Position numbers and translations under genes: made by a program
NCBI GenBank assembly: GCA_027574665.1
Contig: CM050656.1
Location: 16,319,501 to 16,383,500, forward strand
DNA: 64,000 nt
From: Rhynochetos jubatus
Lineage: Eukaryota; Chordata; Aves; Eurypygiformes; Rhynochetidae
Direction: 5' to 3'
The notes under the pieces: model-generated
Told to the model about the DNA's origin: nothing
The model's database searches: none
The model's input: the letters and a program-made list of their open reading frames with translations, nothing else
Part shown: in pieces, positions 11,001 to 22,778 of the stretch
How positions within the stretch are numbered: the stretch's first letter is position 1
Layout: the number at the start of each line of letters is the position of its first letter

Positions 11001-14000
11001 TGTCAAAGCTTTTGACTTTGCAGTGCGCCATCCATGCTTTTCCTTACAGCATATCAGCATACACTGACATGTATCACTGGGTGTTTTAAATTTTGTACAC
11101 CATACGCTAATCACTGCTGTAATTAAACTATTCCTTTATTTTCTATCTTTCACTTCTCAAAAGAATTCTTCCTCTAGCAAGAGCTAGAGGTCTTGGGGAT
11201 CTACAAGATAGGACAATTTAACATTTCACATATAACAGCATAGTTGTCTTAATATAACAGAAAAAGCACTAACCCTTTAATGAAGCCAATATATTTGCAA
11301 TGATTCACTGCATTATAAATAGCCCTTGGGGGAAGATTTACAAAGGATCTTGGGAAAGGAAAAAAAAAAAGGATATCTTTAGAAGGTTTCCCCTCACACA
11401 TCAAATTCTCCCTCCCTTGCTTCAAACTGGGGACATTGGCTTGGTGTGAAAACAGCCTCAAGTTCAGAGACACAAGAACATAAATATGGCTTAAATAATT
11501 TCTACAGACCTCTGTATATTGCAACAACCACACCTTGGCCCCACATGAAGTCTGCCCCATTACGTCTCATGTTTTACAGGCCTACGATTCATAGATCTAT
11601 TTTAGCACCTCTAGACACAGACTGCAGTCATCACACATGGCCCACGACAATTCTGATTGAGGATTACATCATCCTAATTCACATGCTGCCACACAACAAT
11701 GTTTTCTAGTTTAGCAGCAAGGATGACACTCCCACAGGCAGCCTGAAATACATATTGGCAGACATTAGCCTGCAGTTTCAGCACCTGATGTGTTAACAAG
11801 CGTTAAACAAAGTCAGATCTTGAATCAGCTACCAGGTGCACTCACAAGAAACATCTATTCAAAGTCGTCTTGACCATGGAAGTGCAATAAAGGTGCTCTT
11901 ACATGATCACCAAATTGTTTATCACATTATACTGACACTGCCAATGACTGATCAGTTTGCTCAGCTCCACTGGGAATGCTTGCATGAGGGTTGGTAGACC
12001 TCTAATATTTTAATTACTGTGCTACATAGTTCTACTCTGTAAATAATAAATGTCAGTCAGAAATATTCACAGTTGGCCTACAGTATCACTAAGACCACTG
12101 CAACCAATACTCAACGGTAGTAATATTTTAAAAACAGCTGATAAAAACAGCCAGAAACTCCAGCAGATACAAAATGTTTCAGCAAAAACATGCTTTCCTG
12201 CCCACAACTTAGTATTTGGGGTTCAGTGGGGTACCACTGATTTGAAAATGATTTTTCAAATGTAAAAAAGAGAAAATTAGATATTTCAATAGGATGTGAA
12301 TCCTCAGAAGCTTCTCTAACTGGAATCAACCCAATCTATTAAAATTCCTTTAAAAGGCTGGAGTGGCTCCAAATCCTCTGTCACAATATTTTCATCCATT
12401 GTAGGGGATCTAAATAGAGTCTCTATCCTCATCAGCAATGAGATGAGACTCCAGTATCCTACTATAGGAATATTTTGTGTATATACTGCTCACCTGTTGA
12501 GAAATACTGCATGTAGTCAGAAAGCCTGAAAAAATAGCATGCCTTAAATATTAACTCTAAATTGAATACTTTGAATACCCCAAACAAGAAAGAAAAATGA
12601 AGTGCACCAGACTTTATACACTACCTTTAATTTTTGCTTAAAAGAACAAGTCATGAGAATAGCCTACCAAAAAGTGGTTTTCTGGGATATGCTTGAACTC
12701 ATAGGAGCAAAATAATGTACTTTCTGAATAACCACAACATTACTGATGCAACCCTGTAGTACTGAACAGTTTATTTATGAGCAATCACGCACTGCCTCTG
12801 AGTCTCAGAGGCCGTACTGACAATGGCATTGTAGCTTTTAATGTAGTTTAAAATAACTCCAAAATCTGAGGAGATAACTGACCTAAGTACGCCTATTTGC
12901 CTTCATGACTTTAATCTCAGCAGCAGCACAGTTCCAAGTTTGGAACAATATCACAGTTAGTCTTGTCCTCATCCATCTTGGTCAACTCCTAAAAAGCAAC
13001 ACTTAAAAGCGATTGGGTCTGGAGTGTGTGTTTGGTTGTTCAGGGTTTTTTTAGAAAAGGTCATTGTGTGTTGGTTAAGAGCTAGGCTTGAGAAATGTAC
13101 TGAAATAAAAGTCCTCAGCCAGAGGCTAGAGCAATGGGAAATTCAATTCATTTAGCAGGACTCAATTTGTTTTTTTCTTTGCTTTAATCTTATATTTTTA
13201 AAATGTGAATTCTTAATGAAGAAGAAAGGCATAAACGTAGACAGTCAAATACATGCCGGCTGCAAAGTTAACTGGTTTTCAAATATTCAAAAGAAACAAA
13301 TACATTAATTTCTTCCTATGTTATGGCAACACACACCACTACCACCCAAAATAAAACATAACTGAGAACTGATCCACACGCTCTTTCTTTTAATCATCTT
13401 AGACTGAAAATTACAATGTTTATTGTTTTGTGCCTCTGACTCTCTCAGACATATCACACCTTTCATATTGCAGAACAATTTTTTGTAGCCAGGGAGTGTA
13501 CTTACCTGATAACCACAGATAAGGAAAAAAGAAATGCACCAAACTGAGCCAAATGCATTTATAAATACAAAGGTATGGAAAACTTAAAACTATCAACCAG
13601 AATAAATCAGTAAATGATAAATGCAAAGTGTTAGTACAAATGAGAATGAAAATGACCATTGATAATCCAACCAGAAAGAAATGGAGAATAAACTGGGATT
13701 CACAGTTGGTTATTGATCCAGGACTTTGAATATTATTTCACAGATATGAAACTTCTTCCCTGTTTTTTATGCTCCTTTGATTGCTCGAAGGAAGAAAGAG
13801 TATTTCAGCAGGAAATTTCCCAGTCCCATGATTCAGAAGAAAGGTACATAAAGTACAAGATTTGCCTTAAGTCTATATTGTAAATGAGATCAAGCAATAT
13901 GTATCAAGATCTTCTCTGTAGCCCCCTGAAGTAAATACAGACATTTCTATTGACTTTTGTGGCCTTTATACCACAGTGTTTCATTTCCAGAACAGCCCTG

Positions 14001-14591
14001 CTGATGGCACAATTCAGGAATATAATTAAGACACAGACTCATTTAGTAACAAGACCTACCCATGTCTCATCCAGGTCAAAACTACAGTCCCTCTAAATCA
14101 AACCTTCATCACAGTAGAGAATACAGCTAAAACAAACCGAGTTTCCTCTGAATTTATCTCTTTCTTGATAAAGGTTACAAGCTTCAAACATCACTTTCAG
14201 AACTGCTTGGCTGTCTGGAGGCAGTGCTTCATATTTCATAGATCATGTAGGATTCACAGGTTCAGAAACAGGGATTACTGTGCAGCTGCATATATATGAT
14301 ATATCGCCACAGAAAAAGCTTCATGCTGTTCTCCAGAATCATCTTTTGTCTAGCTAATGGATCAAGATTTACCATATTCAAAAGATGCTCCTGAGACTAG
14401 TTCTCTATTAGAAGGAAAGATAAACTGTGACCTCGAGGATGAATGAGAAAGAGCATAAAAACAGAGAAAAGGAGCAAGAATCCTGGAAAAATAACTTATT
14501 CTAAAATATATGTGTTGGACAGAATGCATAAGCATTCAAATCGAAGGTAATGTATTTCAATTTACATAGTCTGCAACAGAGAGCAATAGTG

Positions 14592-14607
14592 AAAAAAAAA
14601 AAAAAAA
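14592..14607. repeat. Poly-A run (16 A)
   Basis: Sixteen consecutive A followed by a CAAAACAACC-type A-rich tail. No recognisable retroposed body lies upstream, so I treat it as a simple repeat. Confidence 0.8.
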
Positions 14608-15599
14608 CCAAAACAACCACCAAAATCAAAAATCGAACTTTGCAGCAGAATGTGGCAGGATAATATACCAAAGTCTCCTGCATAAATTACTGATAAGAGT
14701 GCAACATGTTTATTTATTTATCAAGGATTTAACTGACAAGATTACATACTGCAGAATAAACAGTCATACCAGGACCTCCCACTGATATGGAAACAGATTT
14801 AAAATAATTCTGCAGTAGAAGTAGCAAAATGTAATCACCGTTAGTCTTGCATTGCTGAAACTATCTAAAGAGTCAGCCTCCTGAAAACAGATTTTTCTAT
14901 CAATAATTGACAGCTGATAGACTTTCAGGCAGTGCTGGTACACCAGAGAAAGACATGCTGCAGCAGCAGCTCCTTCCCAATCAGTCTATCCCTAGCACTT
15001 TTTCGATCTATTTCTTAACCCTTTCTAGGTATTTTCTCCCTGTGTTTTGGGTGAAAAGAGAAAGGCATGGTATATATTATAAGGAAAGAATGCATTATTT
15101 TCCACTTAGAGTGTGACAAGAGCCGTGGGAAGAAAGTTGATAGGATTTAGTCATAACAATAAGGTAAAGAGAAGTAAATTCTAAAAACAGAAAATGACTC
15201 AGTGGCTGGGAAAGAGTTAGACCTGAGACATGAGGTACTGTAACCAATACTATTTCTCCAAATGTAGAAATAAGAGGTCAAGACCACAGTAACGTAAAAC
15301 AGTAGCAGAGAAGTAAGCTGATGAAGATGAATAGTTCAAAATTTGCTTTAAAAAAAAGGTTTTCATTTTCTTCCAGCCATGAACCAGTGACATTCGGGTT
15401 TTGAAATCAAACCTGTTTGGTTTCAGTGAGGCCAGGATTACCACTTTATAGAGCAATTTTTAAACCAAATGATATCTTAAGTGAAGTGATGGAAAGGGAA
15501 ATGTTACTTCCTTTCTGGGATAACTTCCTGTAGTATACTGAAACCATTCACACGTCTTAAATTTGGTTGTTTTCTTTTACAGTGTCAATTTGCCTACAA

Positions 15600-15922
15600 C
15601 AATGGTGGAAGGGCACTTTTTACAAGGATGTGTAGTGACAGGACAAGGGGTAATAAGTTTAAACTGAAAAAGGGGAGATTTAGATTGGACATCAGGAAGA
15701 AATTCTTCACAGAGAGGGTGGTGAAGCACTGGAACAGGTTGCCCAGAGAAGCTGTGGATGCCTCATCCCTGCAAGTGTTCAAGGCCAGGCTGGATGAGGC
15801 TTGGAGCAACCTGGGCTAGTGGAAGGGGTCCCTGCCCATGACAGGGGGCATGGCACTAGATGATCTGTAAGGTCCCTTCCAACTCAAACCATTCTATGAT
15901 TCTGTGATTCTATGATTCTATG
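15600..15922 (+). mobile_element. CR1 LINE, 5'-truncated 3' end
   Basis: The fragment encodes the last part of the CR1 ORF2 product (segments like [43 protein letters not shown] and a stop at 15817-15819). This is followed by the short CR1 3' UTR and four 8-base terminal units of the ATTCTATG/ATTCTGTG type at 15891-15922. CR1 is the dominant bird LINE, and inserts are usually 5'-truncated like this one. It cannot be active because the reverse transcriptase core and endonuclease are absent. Confidence 0.95.
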
Positions 15923-18900
15923 AAAGAGTGAGAAAAAGCAGGTGGAAACTCAGTCCAACCAACTGAGACACAATTTCCTGTGGAAGCACAGAACTGCAAG
16001 TGAAGTCTAGACACCTCTCCTGAAGTTTCTTGCCCCAGGCAACTTTTCCCCATGGCTCCTCTTACTGTCTTGTTTCCAATTTTCTTACAGTTGCAGAGAG
16101 TCAGCCTCAACTGGGCCATTAACCTATTATCCTCAAACAGCTGGACAGAATTATGCATGCATGTCCCATGATTGAGAGGTATTTCTTCATCAAACTAAAT
16201 GGTGTGCTGACTATCTGCATCAGCCACCCACTCACAAGAATATATCTTCTTTTTCATTTTCATTTCTCATAGATTTTATTTCATTTTCTCAAAAAATATC
16301 AGAGACCTGTTTCCTGTATGTGTTTGTACTCCTGAGTGTTGCTTTTGGCAGAAAGGCCACGATGTCCTTCCATTTTCTCTTTATACCTAGAGGTAACAAA
16401 GGAAAGTAATATATAGGCTTTCTAAGCAACTGCTTGGGATCATTAACTGAATCATTTCTCAACTGGTGTCCAGAATTTCAAATCTAACTCGGTAATGTTC
16501 CCTTTCTTTTATTTCTTCTCTCGTGGATGCTGCTCTGGGTCTGTATACTACAAGATTCCCAACTAAAGACCTTGCAACAGTCCAAATCAGCACTGATTCC
16601 TACCTCCCCATGCAGTAATGCTTTACTTACTGAATATATCCTCTCTATCCTCAGAAACATTCTTTTCAGTAAATGCTTCCATTTTTAAAACGGTGCAAGA
16701 TGTACGAAAATCATGTTCTCCCATCACTCCTCTTCACTGTTAGGCAAAAAAATCTTTTATTCAAGTTAAAGCCTAATTGTTAATGCTCACTAATAATTTA
16801 TAGAATTCAAAGATTTCAGGTTGACACAAAGATAGAATAATATTATACCCCTCTAAAAAGCCACTTGAAATAAAATGTAACACAAAAGGTGTGGTTTTTC
16901 CTGGGTGAATAAATTGCACATCTTTCAGATCGCTTCCATCAATAATTCATATAGTGTTTTAGCACATTTCCCCCACCCCCCACAGCACCAAGATAAGCTT
17001 GGAAGGATAAAACAATACAACAATTTCACAGAAATTTCATGTTCAGTGAACACTAAACACAACTACCCACAAAAGTGAGGGAAATGCAGACTTTCATCAC
17101 ACAGCTCTATTCTATATTTTTCAAGAAAAGTCCATTCCAGGCAAGCAAATAATAGCCATTTCCCCATCAAATCCCACAATCTTCTGCCCTGTCAGTCCAT
17201 TCTTTTTTGTGTCCACAAACAGTATCTAGACCATTGCCTCTTCATAGTATTAAGCATCCAATTTCATTTTCTCATGCTATACTCCAATGCTTCCCTATAG
17301 GGGATATTACTGTGCTGGTTTTCCAGCACTAAAAATAAAACAAACACATGTCAACTCAAGGACAAAGTTGGAAGGAAACATACTTTAATGTAACCAAAGA
17401 AGAATATATTTAGCGTTTTGCTACTAAGCAAGGATGAAAATAAACTTGTCAACACACCGCTCTGTCTAACTGTGAAGCCCACAGCCCACTCAATTCTTTC
17501 TGTAGCATTTATGAAAAGGGGATTTAGTCTGTCCTTCTTAAGAGTGACTGTTAGTACTCAGTTCCTACTGCTGGCCAGAAGGGGCTTCTGAACTGCAGCA
17601 TAAAGCACTTCCATCCTTTTAGGCAGGCATTTTTTCTATCAATTAACAATAATGTAGCCATCTGAGGTGCATTTGAGCAGTGGTGCATATTAGACTTCAG
17701 CCTGGAATCCTTCCAAAACCAAATACAAGTGTAAGAGAGAATTGGCATGCCACTCACCCCACAGAAAGGAAAGTGAAAAGTGAGTCCTAAATCAGAACGT
17801 TGTTTTCTTTCATATTTCTTTCATTATTATTGTTAACTTGGACTCTCCACAAAGCAGTACTGTTTCTGTGTCCCCAGAGAAGAATGCTCATCAAAAAAAT
17901 GTGACTATATTCTTAAATATTGCCTTTGAAGAAAAGATCATTTTTAAATGAATGCCTATATTTTTAACATTTTAAACCAGCTGAACTTCTATTTTTAACA
18001 CTGGGAAAAGAAATATTATGACCATATATATTGGTCTATACATTTTGGAGATCCTGTGTTCTGAATAAAACCAATATTGAAGGCAAGAACCATTATGCCT
18101 GTTTTATTTAGTCCTTTAAAAAACAAAACCAAAAACTTAGTCTATTATGTTAGAGCTTATTTTGTGGTGTGTGGAATTCAAGGTAAGAGCAAAAATGTTG
18201 ATAAATGAGTATAAATTCATGTGGTAGTATTTTAAAACTATTTTTTATGGCTGTATGAACATTTCAGAGACGAGGGAAGGAAGAACACTGGGAACAAGCA
18301 AAAAGCGAAGACTTTAATCCCTACAGAATCTGTAGGTTCCTGCATCCACCACCACAAAGAAGAGTATCCAGTAGACCGAGGCACTATGGGGCCTCCTGTT
18401 CTGAAAGAGGTTCTGGCTCCAAGAGGGGTGCTACCATGGAACAGGAAGATTTGCCATAACACCCAACACATTCAAGGGTTGACCACTTAGTATGTCAAGT
18501 TTTTTCTCCCATATCCATTTTCACTTACAGATTATTGTCTTATAGTGTAGTAGACATCAACGAACTCCATTCTAAATATAAAATACATTAGTTTTTTAAA
18601 TATTAATGTTTAAAAGGTTCATTGCTTCCAGTAAACTTTAAAGGAAGCTCGTAATGGCTGCAAAAGGAGTAGTTGCAAAGTACCATTCCAGGAGGGGTTT
18701 AAGTAAGCATTAATGGAGCTCTAAAGGGCTTCCTCATGCTTAATAAGGGCCATTTGGATCCTACTGCCAAAAGTCAAATGGCCCCAATTAACTTCCTAGG
18801 TGTGTAGAAAGAAAAAAGTGAATGTGAGGCTAAATATTCTAAAATTCACAAGGGAAAACCAAAATCCAGCTAATATCCTCCAATACCTTTGCTGCCATCA

Positions 18901-20716
18901 TTTCAATGGATTTTCTGAATTTTGACAGTTAGTATGCATCTTTTCAAATAAAATTAACTCCCACTATCTTCATACAGACTCTAACCCTCTTTTAGGAAAA
19001 TACAACTATTCCCTCCCCTCACCAGATCATTATAGAGTCACTGTGTCAACTCTGGATGATGGAAATACCTCATCAAAAGTAAAAGACTGACAAGCATTCA
19101 TCTTTTCTTCAGGGACCAATACAAAGCCTATTGATACAATTTGGTGTCTTTATAATTTACCATTGGCCCAAAAGTCCCAACACTTCCAAGGCAGTAACAA
19201 CTCTCAAAATTTTCTGAGGGATTGCCAAAACTTATATATATGAGAAATAATCATTCTCAGTTTCAATAAGTTGTCTTTACACTGATAAAATTATAGCACA
19301 AAACTGAAAAACATTAGTGACTCACATATGAAAAAATTATTTTGCAAGATGTGCATTTTTTAAGACAAGACAGAAGCTTTATAAAATTAGATACAAGGTA
19401 GCTTGGGAAATGTTATCAATTTCACTATTTCAGATGTTAGGATTTCATTTCAATTTTCTTGGTTTCCTAAGGATTTCCATGTTTAAATTAATAAGTGCTT
19501 GCTAGTCATATGAGACATCCACAAGTATCTAATAAACACCAGAATATTCCTTAATACAGCATTAAAACATAGGGAAGAAAAAAAGAAAACCACTTCAGAA
19601 TATTAGAATTGTGGAAGTTCAAAAAAGAACTCAATGTCCATATGTATCCTACAGGGATTTTTAAAACTTATAATAAATATCCACAGATGGAGACCCAAAT
19701 CAAGAAATCATATTTCAGTCTTTCTTGATGCTGACAATTCAGAGCAAGCACCTTCTGCAGCAAGCATTAGCCTGCCACACTGCACCTTCAAAAATACATG
19801 TATGGTCTTCATCATCAACACAGAGTATTACAAAGATGTTAGAAAAAAATCTGTCTATGCAAAAGATTGCAAGATAGCTTAATGTCTAACTGCTTGTTGA
19901 CCAATTCTTCTCCCAGTTCTTCATATACACAGCCAATTTAACACTGTCAGCTTTGGAAGAGCGTGGGAACAAACTCTTTATTTGATTGCAAACCTGAGCC
20001 TCAAATGACTAAAACGATTGCTAGATTACCGGAATAATTACCTAATAACTGCTGACAGGCTTGATCTCCTGGTCTCTTCTAACACTCCTAAATTGGTGTG
20101 CAGATCCCTTCGGAAGTATGTGGAATGTATCCAAACCATCCGAAACATAGAATGGGGGCGTTTTTCTAAAAAAAAAAAAATAAAAATAAAAATTGACAAG
20201 CATTGTTCTAGAATTTCTTGCATAATATTACTAATACCTCTAGGTGAAAATACATTCTTTCCTTATGAAAGAAATTCCATATTCTGTATGAAATAGCTCA
20301 TGTAATTTTCTGCAACTTTGTAACATCTGTCTTCAGAGAATCTGGCTTCAAAAATAATATTTCTGTACATCACTGTAGACACTTACCTAGGAGAACACCT
20401 GGCATAGTAACCGCCTCTGGCATTTTTTGTTCAAAGTAGCATTGACACATATCCTATTTCTATTAAAAAGTAGATCCTAGTACTTAAAACAGGGGCAAAA
20501 GCTTTTACTGATGCCAAGTGACTATATTTTGAGATGCTTTGCAGAACTTAGGGGATGACAAATTCCCACACAGAAAAGTGCTTCTAGTGTTTCAGTTATG
20601 AAAACAAACAGCAGGACTTCTCTGAGTATTATTTAGGTAGGTACTAGCACCCTGGTATATAAAAATTAATGAAGTATTCAGGCAGAAAAGTATACTGAAC
20701 CAGGGAGGGCGTTGCT

Positions 20717-20740
20717 TGGTTGGTTGGGGGGGGGCGGGGT
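20717..20740 (+). repeat. G-rich run with quadruplex potential
   Basis: A GGTT-type stretch leads into nine G, a C and four more G. The run is about 450 bases from the CpG island edge. It is a simple low-complexity element. Confidence 0.7.
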
Positions 20741-22460
20741 GCGAGAAGGAATAAAATCTAATTTTGGTACTCAAACTGCAAATACATAAGAAAGGCACAA
20801 AAGTGGTCAATATTAAGACCGTAACTCTGTTTCAGAGCTCGGCAGTACGTTCAAAGTCCAGCATCAACCGCTCTTCCCTTCTGCTTACAATTATGTGTGG
20901 TTTCGATGGCAGAAACTCGGAAAGATCCCACAGATGATGGGCTGTCAACTAAGCGCAGAAAGCACAGGAAGATACTTGACTTGCACCTCCGGGGATTTAA
21001 CGTGCTACATTTTAGCGTCCACTGGGTACCACTGCCAACACGATCCCATTTTAACCTCAGCTGGTTCTGAAGAGCCCTGGCCGTACACGCGATCCGACCT
21101 GCACACCATGGCCTTGGCATGCCAAATTTGGGGGGCAGGCGGAAATTAGTATCTTCAACCCTGAAACGCCTTCTTGTTCCTCATTCCGCACGCTGCGACA
21201 CGCACGCTGCTACCTTCCCTTCCCTCCCCTTCCCTTCCCCTCCCCTCCCAACGCGGGCGCTCCCGCTGCCTTCGGGCCGAGGGGCCGCAGCCCGCCGGCA
21301 CCGCGCGGTCCCGCCCGCGCCTGCCCCGTGGACCCGCGCGAGGTGAGGGCTGCTCCGGGGGCTGGCTCTGCCGACAGCACTTCTCCGCAGCCCGCACGCC
21401 CTCGGCCCGGGCACCCGAGAAGCAGCGGCTGCTGGCGGCCCTTGCCCGCGCTCCCACCCCGCAGCATCGTCCCGAGCCGCCGGCGACAGCGCCCGCTCCG
21501 GCGCGGCCCGCGGCGTGACCCGCACCCCCGGCAGCCCAGTATCCCTGACCGCTCCCCCACGCCCGCAGTCCCCAGCCTGCGCTGGGCTGCCCTTCCCCGC
21601 CGCCGCTCCTCCGCGGGCTGCGATGCTGAATCACCGCGGGCAGCCGCTCCGCCGCCTCTCCCCGCGGACGGCAGCCTGTCCCCCCGCAGGCGCGGCGGGC
21701 CGAGGGGCGGAGGGTGAGCGCCCCGCCGCTCCCTTGCCGTTACCTGGTCGGGGCGAGAGGCCACCGAGCACCCCGGTGCTCCCGGGCGGTGCGGGGCGGG
21801 GGGGGCAGGCCGGTCGGAGCGTGCTGCGCCTCACGGGCGGCGCGGCGGAGCTCCCGGGAGCGGCAGCATCCGAGCCGGGCACTAGCGGGAGGAGGAGCGG
21901 GGGGGGTTACGGCGGGGAGCCGGGAGAAACCATTCCCCGCCAGGGGCCACCGCCGGTGCCCGGCTAGGCGGGGCGGGGAGGAGGCGCCCTCCCACACAGA
22001 GATGTGCGAGGGCAGCGCTTGAGGAGAGGCGGCGGTGCCCGTAGAGCCGGGCAGGCGGCGCCGGGGGCGGGGGCCAGCCTCTGCCGAGCCGCCCGTCCCC
22101 CCCACGCCGCTCGCGGTGGAGCGGTCCGCGCTGTCTGCCCGCCCGAGGACGCGAGCGGGCGACCTGGCAACGGCGCGGACAGCGCCTCAGCAGCCCGGGT
22201 TAGCGGGCGGTCCCCGTGGGGCTGGGACTCGGGGCGCGCTCCCCTCACGGCCGGGGGCCGCCGCCTCTCTCCGGCCCCTCAGAGCCGCGCCTCCCGGCCG
22301 CCGCGGGGCAAGCGCAGCCCGGGGCCTGGCTCCGGCCGGCGGGACGCTATTAGGGATGCTGCGGAGGGCTTGCCGCTGCAGCCTGGGCCGAGCGCTCCCC
22401 GCCGGCCCGGCTCCGGAGCCCCGCGGGAGCAGCGAGCGCCGTGAGGTGCGGGGGAGCCTT

Positions 22461-22466
22461 ACCGGG
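22461..22466 (-). other. Candidate splice donor of TTLL7 exon 1
   Basis: The minus strand reads GCCCG|GTAAGGCTC, with the last exon base at 22463. It is the best donor in the island and would pair with the acceptor at 1876, giving an intron of about 20.6 kb. A second candidate, ACCAG|GTAACGG, has its last exon base at 21744. I cannot choose between them without transcript data. Confidence 0.4.
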
Positions 22467-22560
22467 CGCCCGCGGGACGCGGTGGCGGCAGCGGGGACCT
22501 CCTGCCCGCGCGGGCAGCAGCGGCGGGTTGCGCCGGGGCGGGTGGAGGGGCCGGCGGACG

Positions 22561-22778
22561 GCGAGAGCGCGGCCCCGGGCGCTGCCAGCGGGGTGTGCGG
22601 GGCGTGCGGAGCCTGCGGCACTGCGAGAGCGCGGCCCCGGGCGCTGCCAGCGGGGTGTGCGGGGCGTGCGGAGCCTGCGGCACTGCGAGAGCGCGGCCCC
22701 GGGCGCTGCCAGCGGGGTGTGCGGGGCGTGCGGAGCCTGCGGCACTGCGAGAGCGCGGCCCCGGGCGCTGCCAGCGGG
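22561..22778. repeat. 62-bp minisatellite, about 3.5 near-perfect copies
   Basis: The unit, starting GCGAGAGCGCGGCCCCGGGC, repeats with a period of 62 bases. Copies begin at about 22561, 22623, 22685 and 22747, and the last is truncated after CCAGCGGG near 22778. Copies appear identical over their shared length, pointing to recent expansion or active homogenisation. Because 62 is not a multiple of three, the long open frames crossing it read the unit in all three frames and are not proteins. Confidence 0.95.

Larger units (their letters stand above)
1876..21189 (-). other. TTLL7: Presumed TTLL7 intron 1 (long gene-poor stretch)
   Basis: If TTLL7 starts in the CpG island at about 21-22.8 kb, this 19-kb stretch is its first intron. 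It holds the LTR, a CR1 tail, poly-A and G-rich runs and no open frame with recognisable protein similarity. Good minus-strand splice donors that could end alternative leader exons occur at 7923 (GTTG|GTGAGTG), 13506 (CAG|GTAAGT, a perfect consensus), 17758 (GGG|GTGAGTGG) and 20387 (TAG|GTAAGTG). None can be confirmed from sequence alone. Apart from the items listed separately I see nothing functional in 3026-15599 or 15923-21189. Confidence 0.55.

Noticed and set aside
21155-22248. Long minus-strand open frames in the first CpG island as a coding first exon of TTLL7
   Set aside because: The TTLL7 start codon is at 1724 behind a leader acceptor; the island frames show no conserved sequence and occur in several frames at once.
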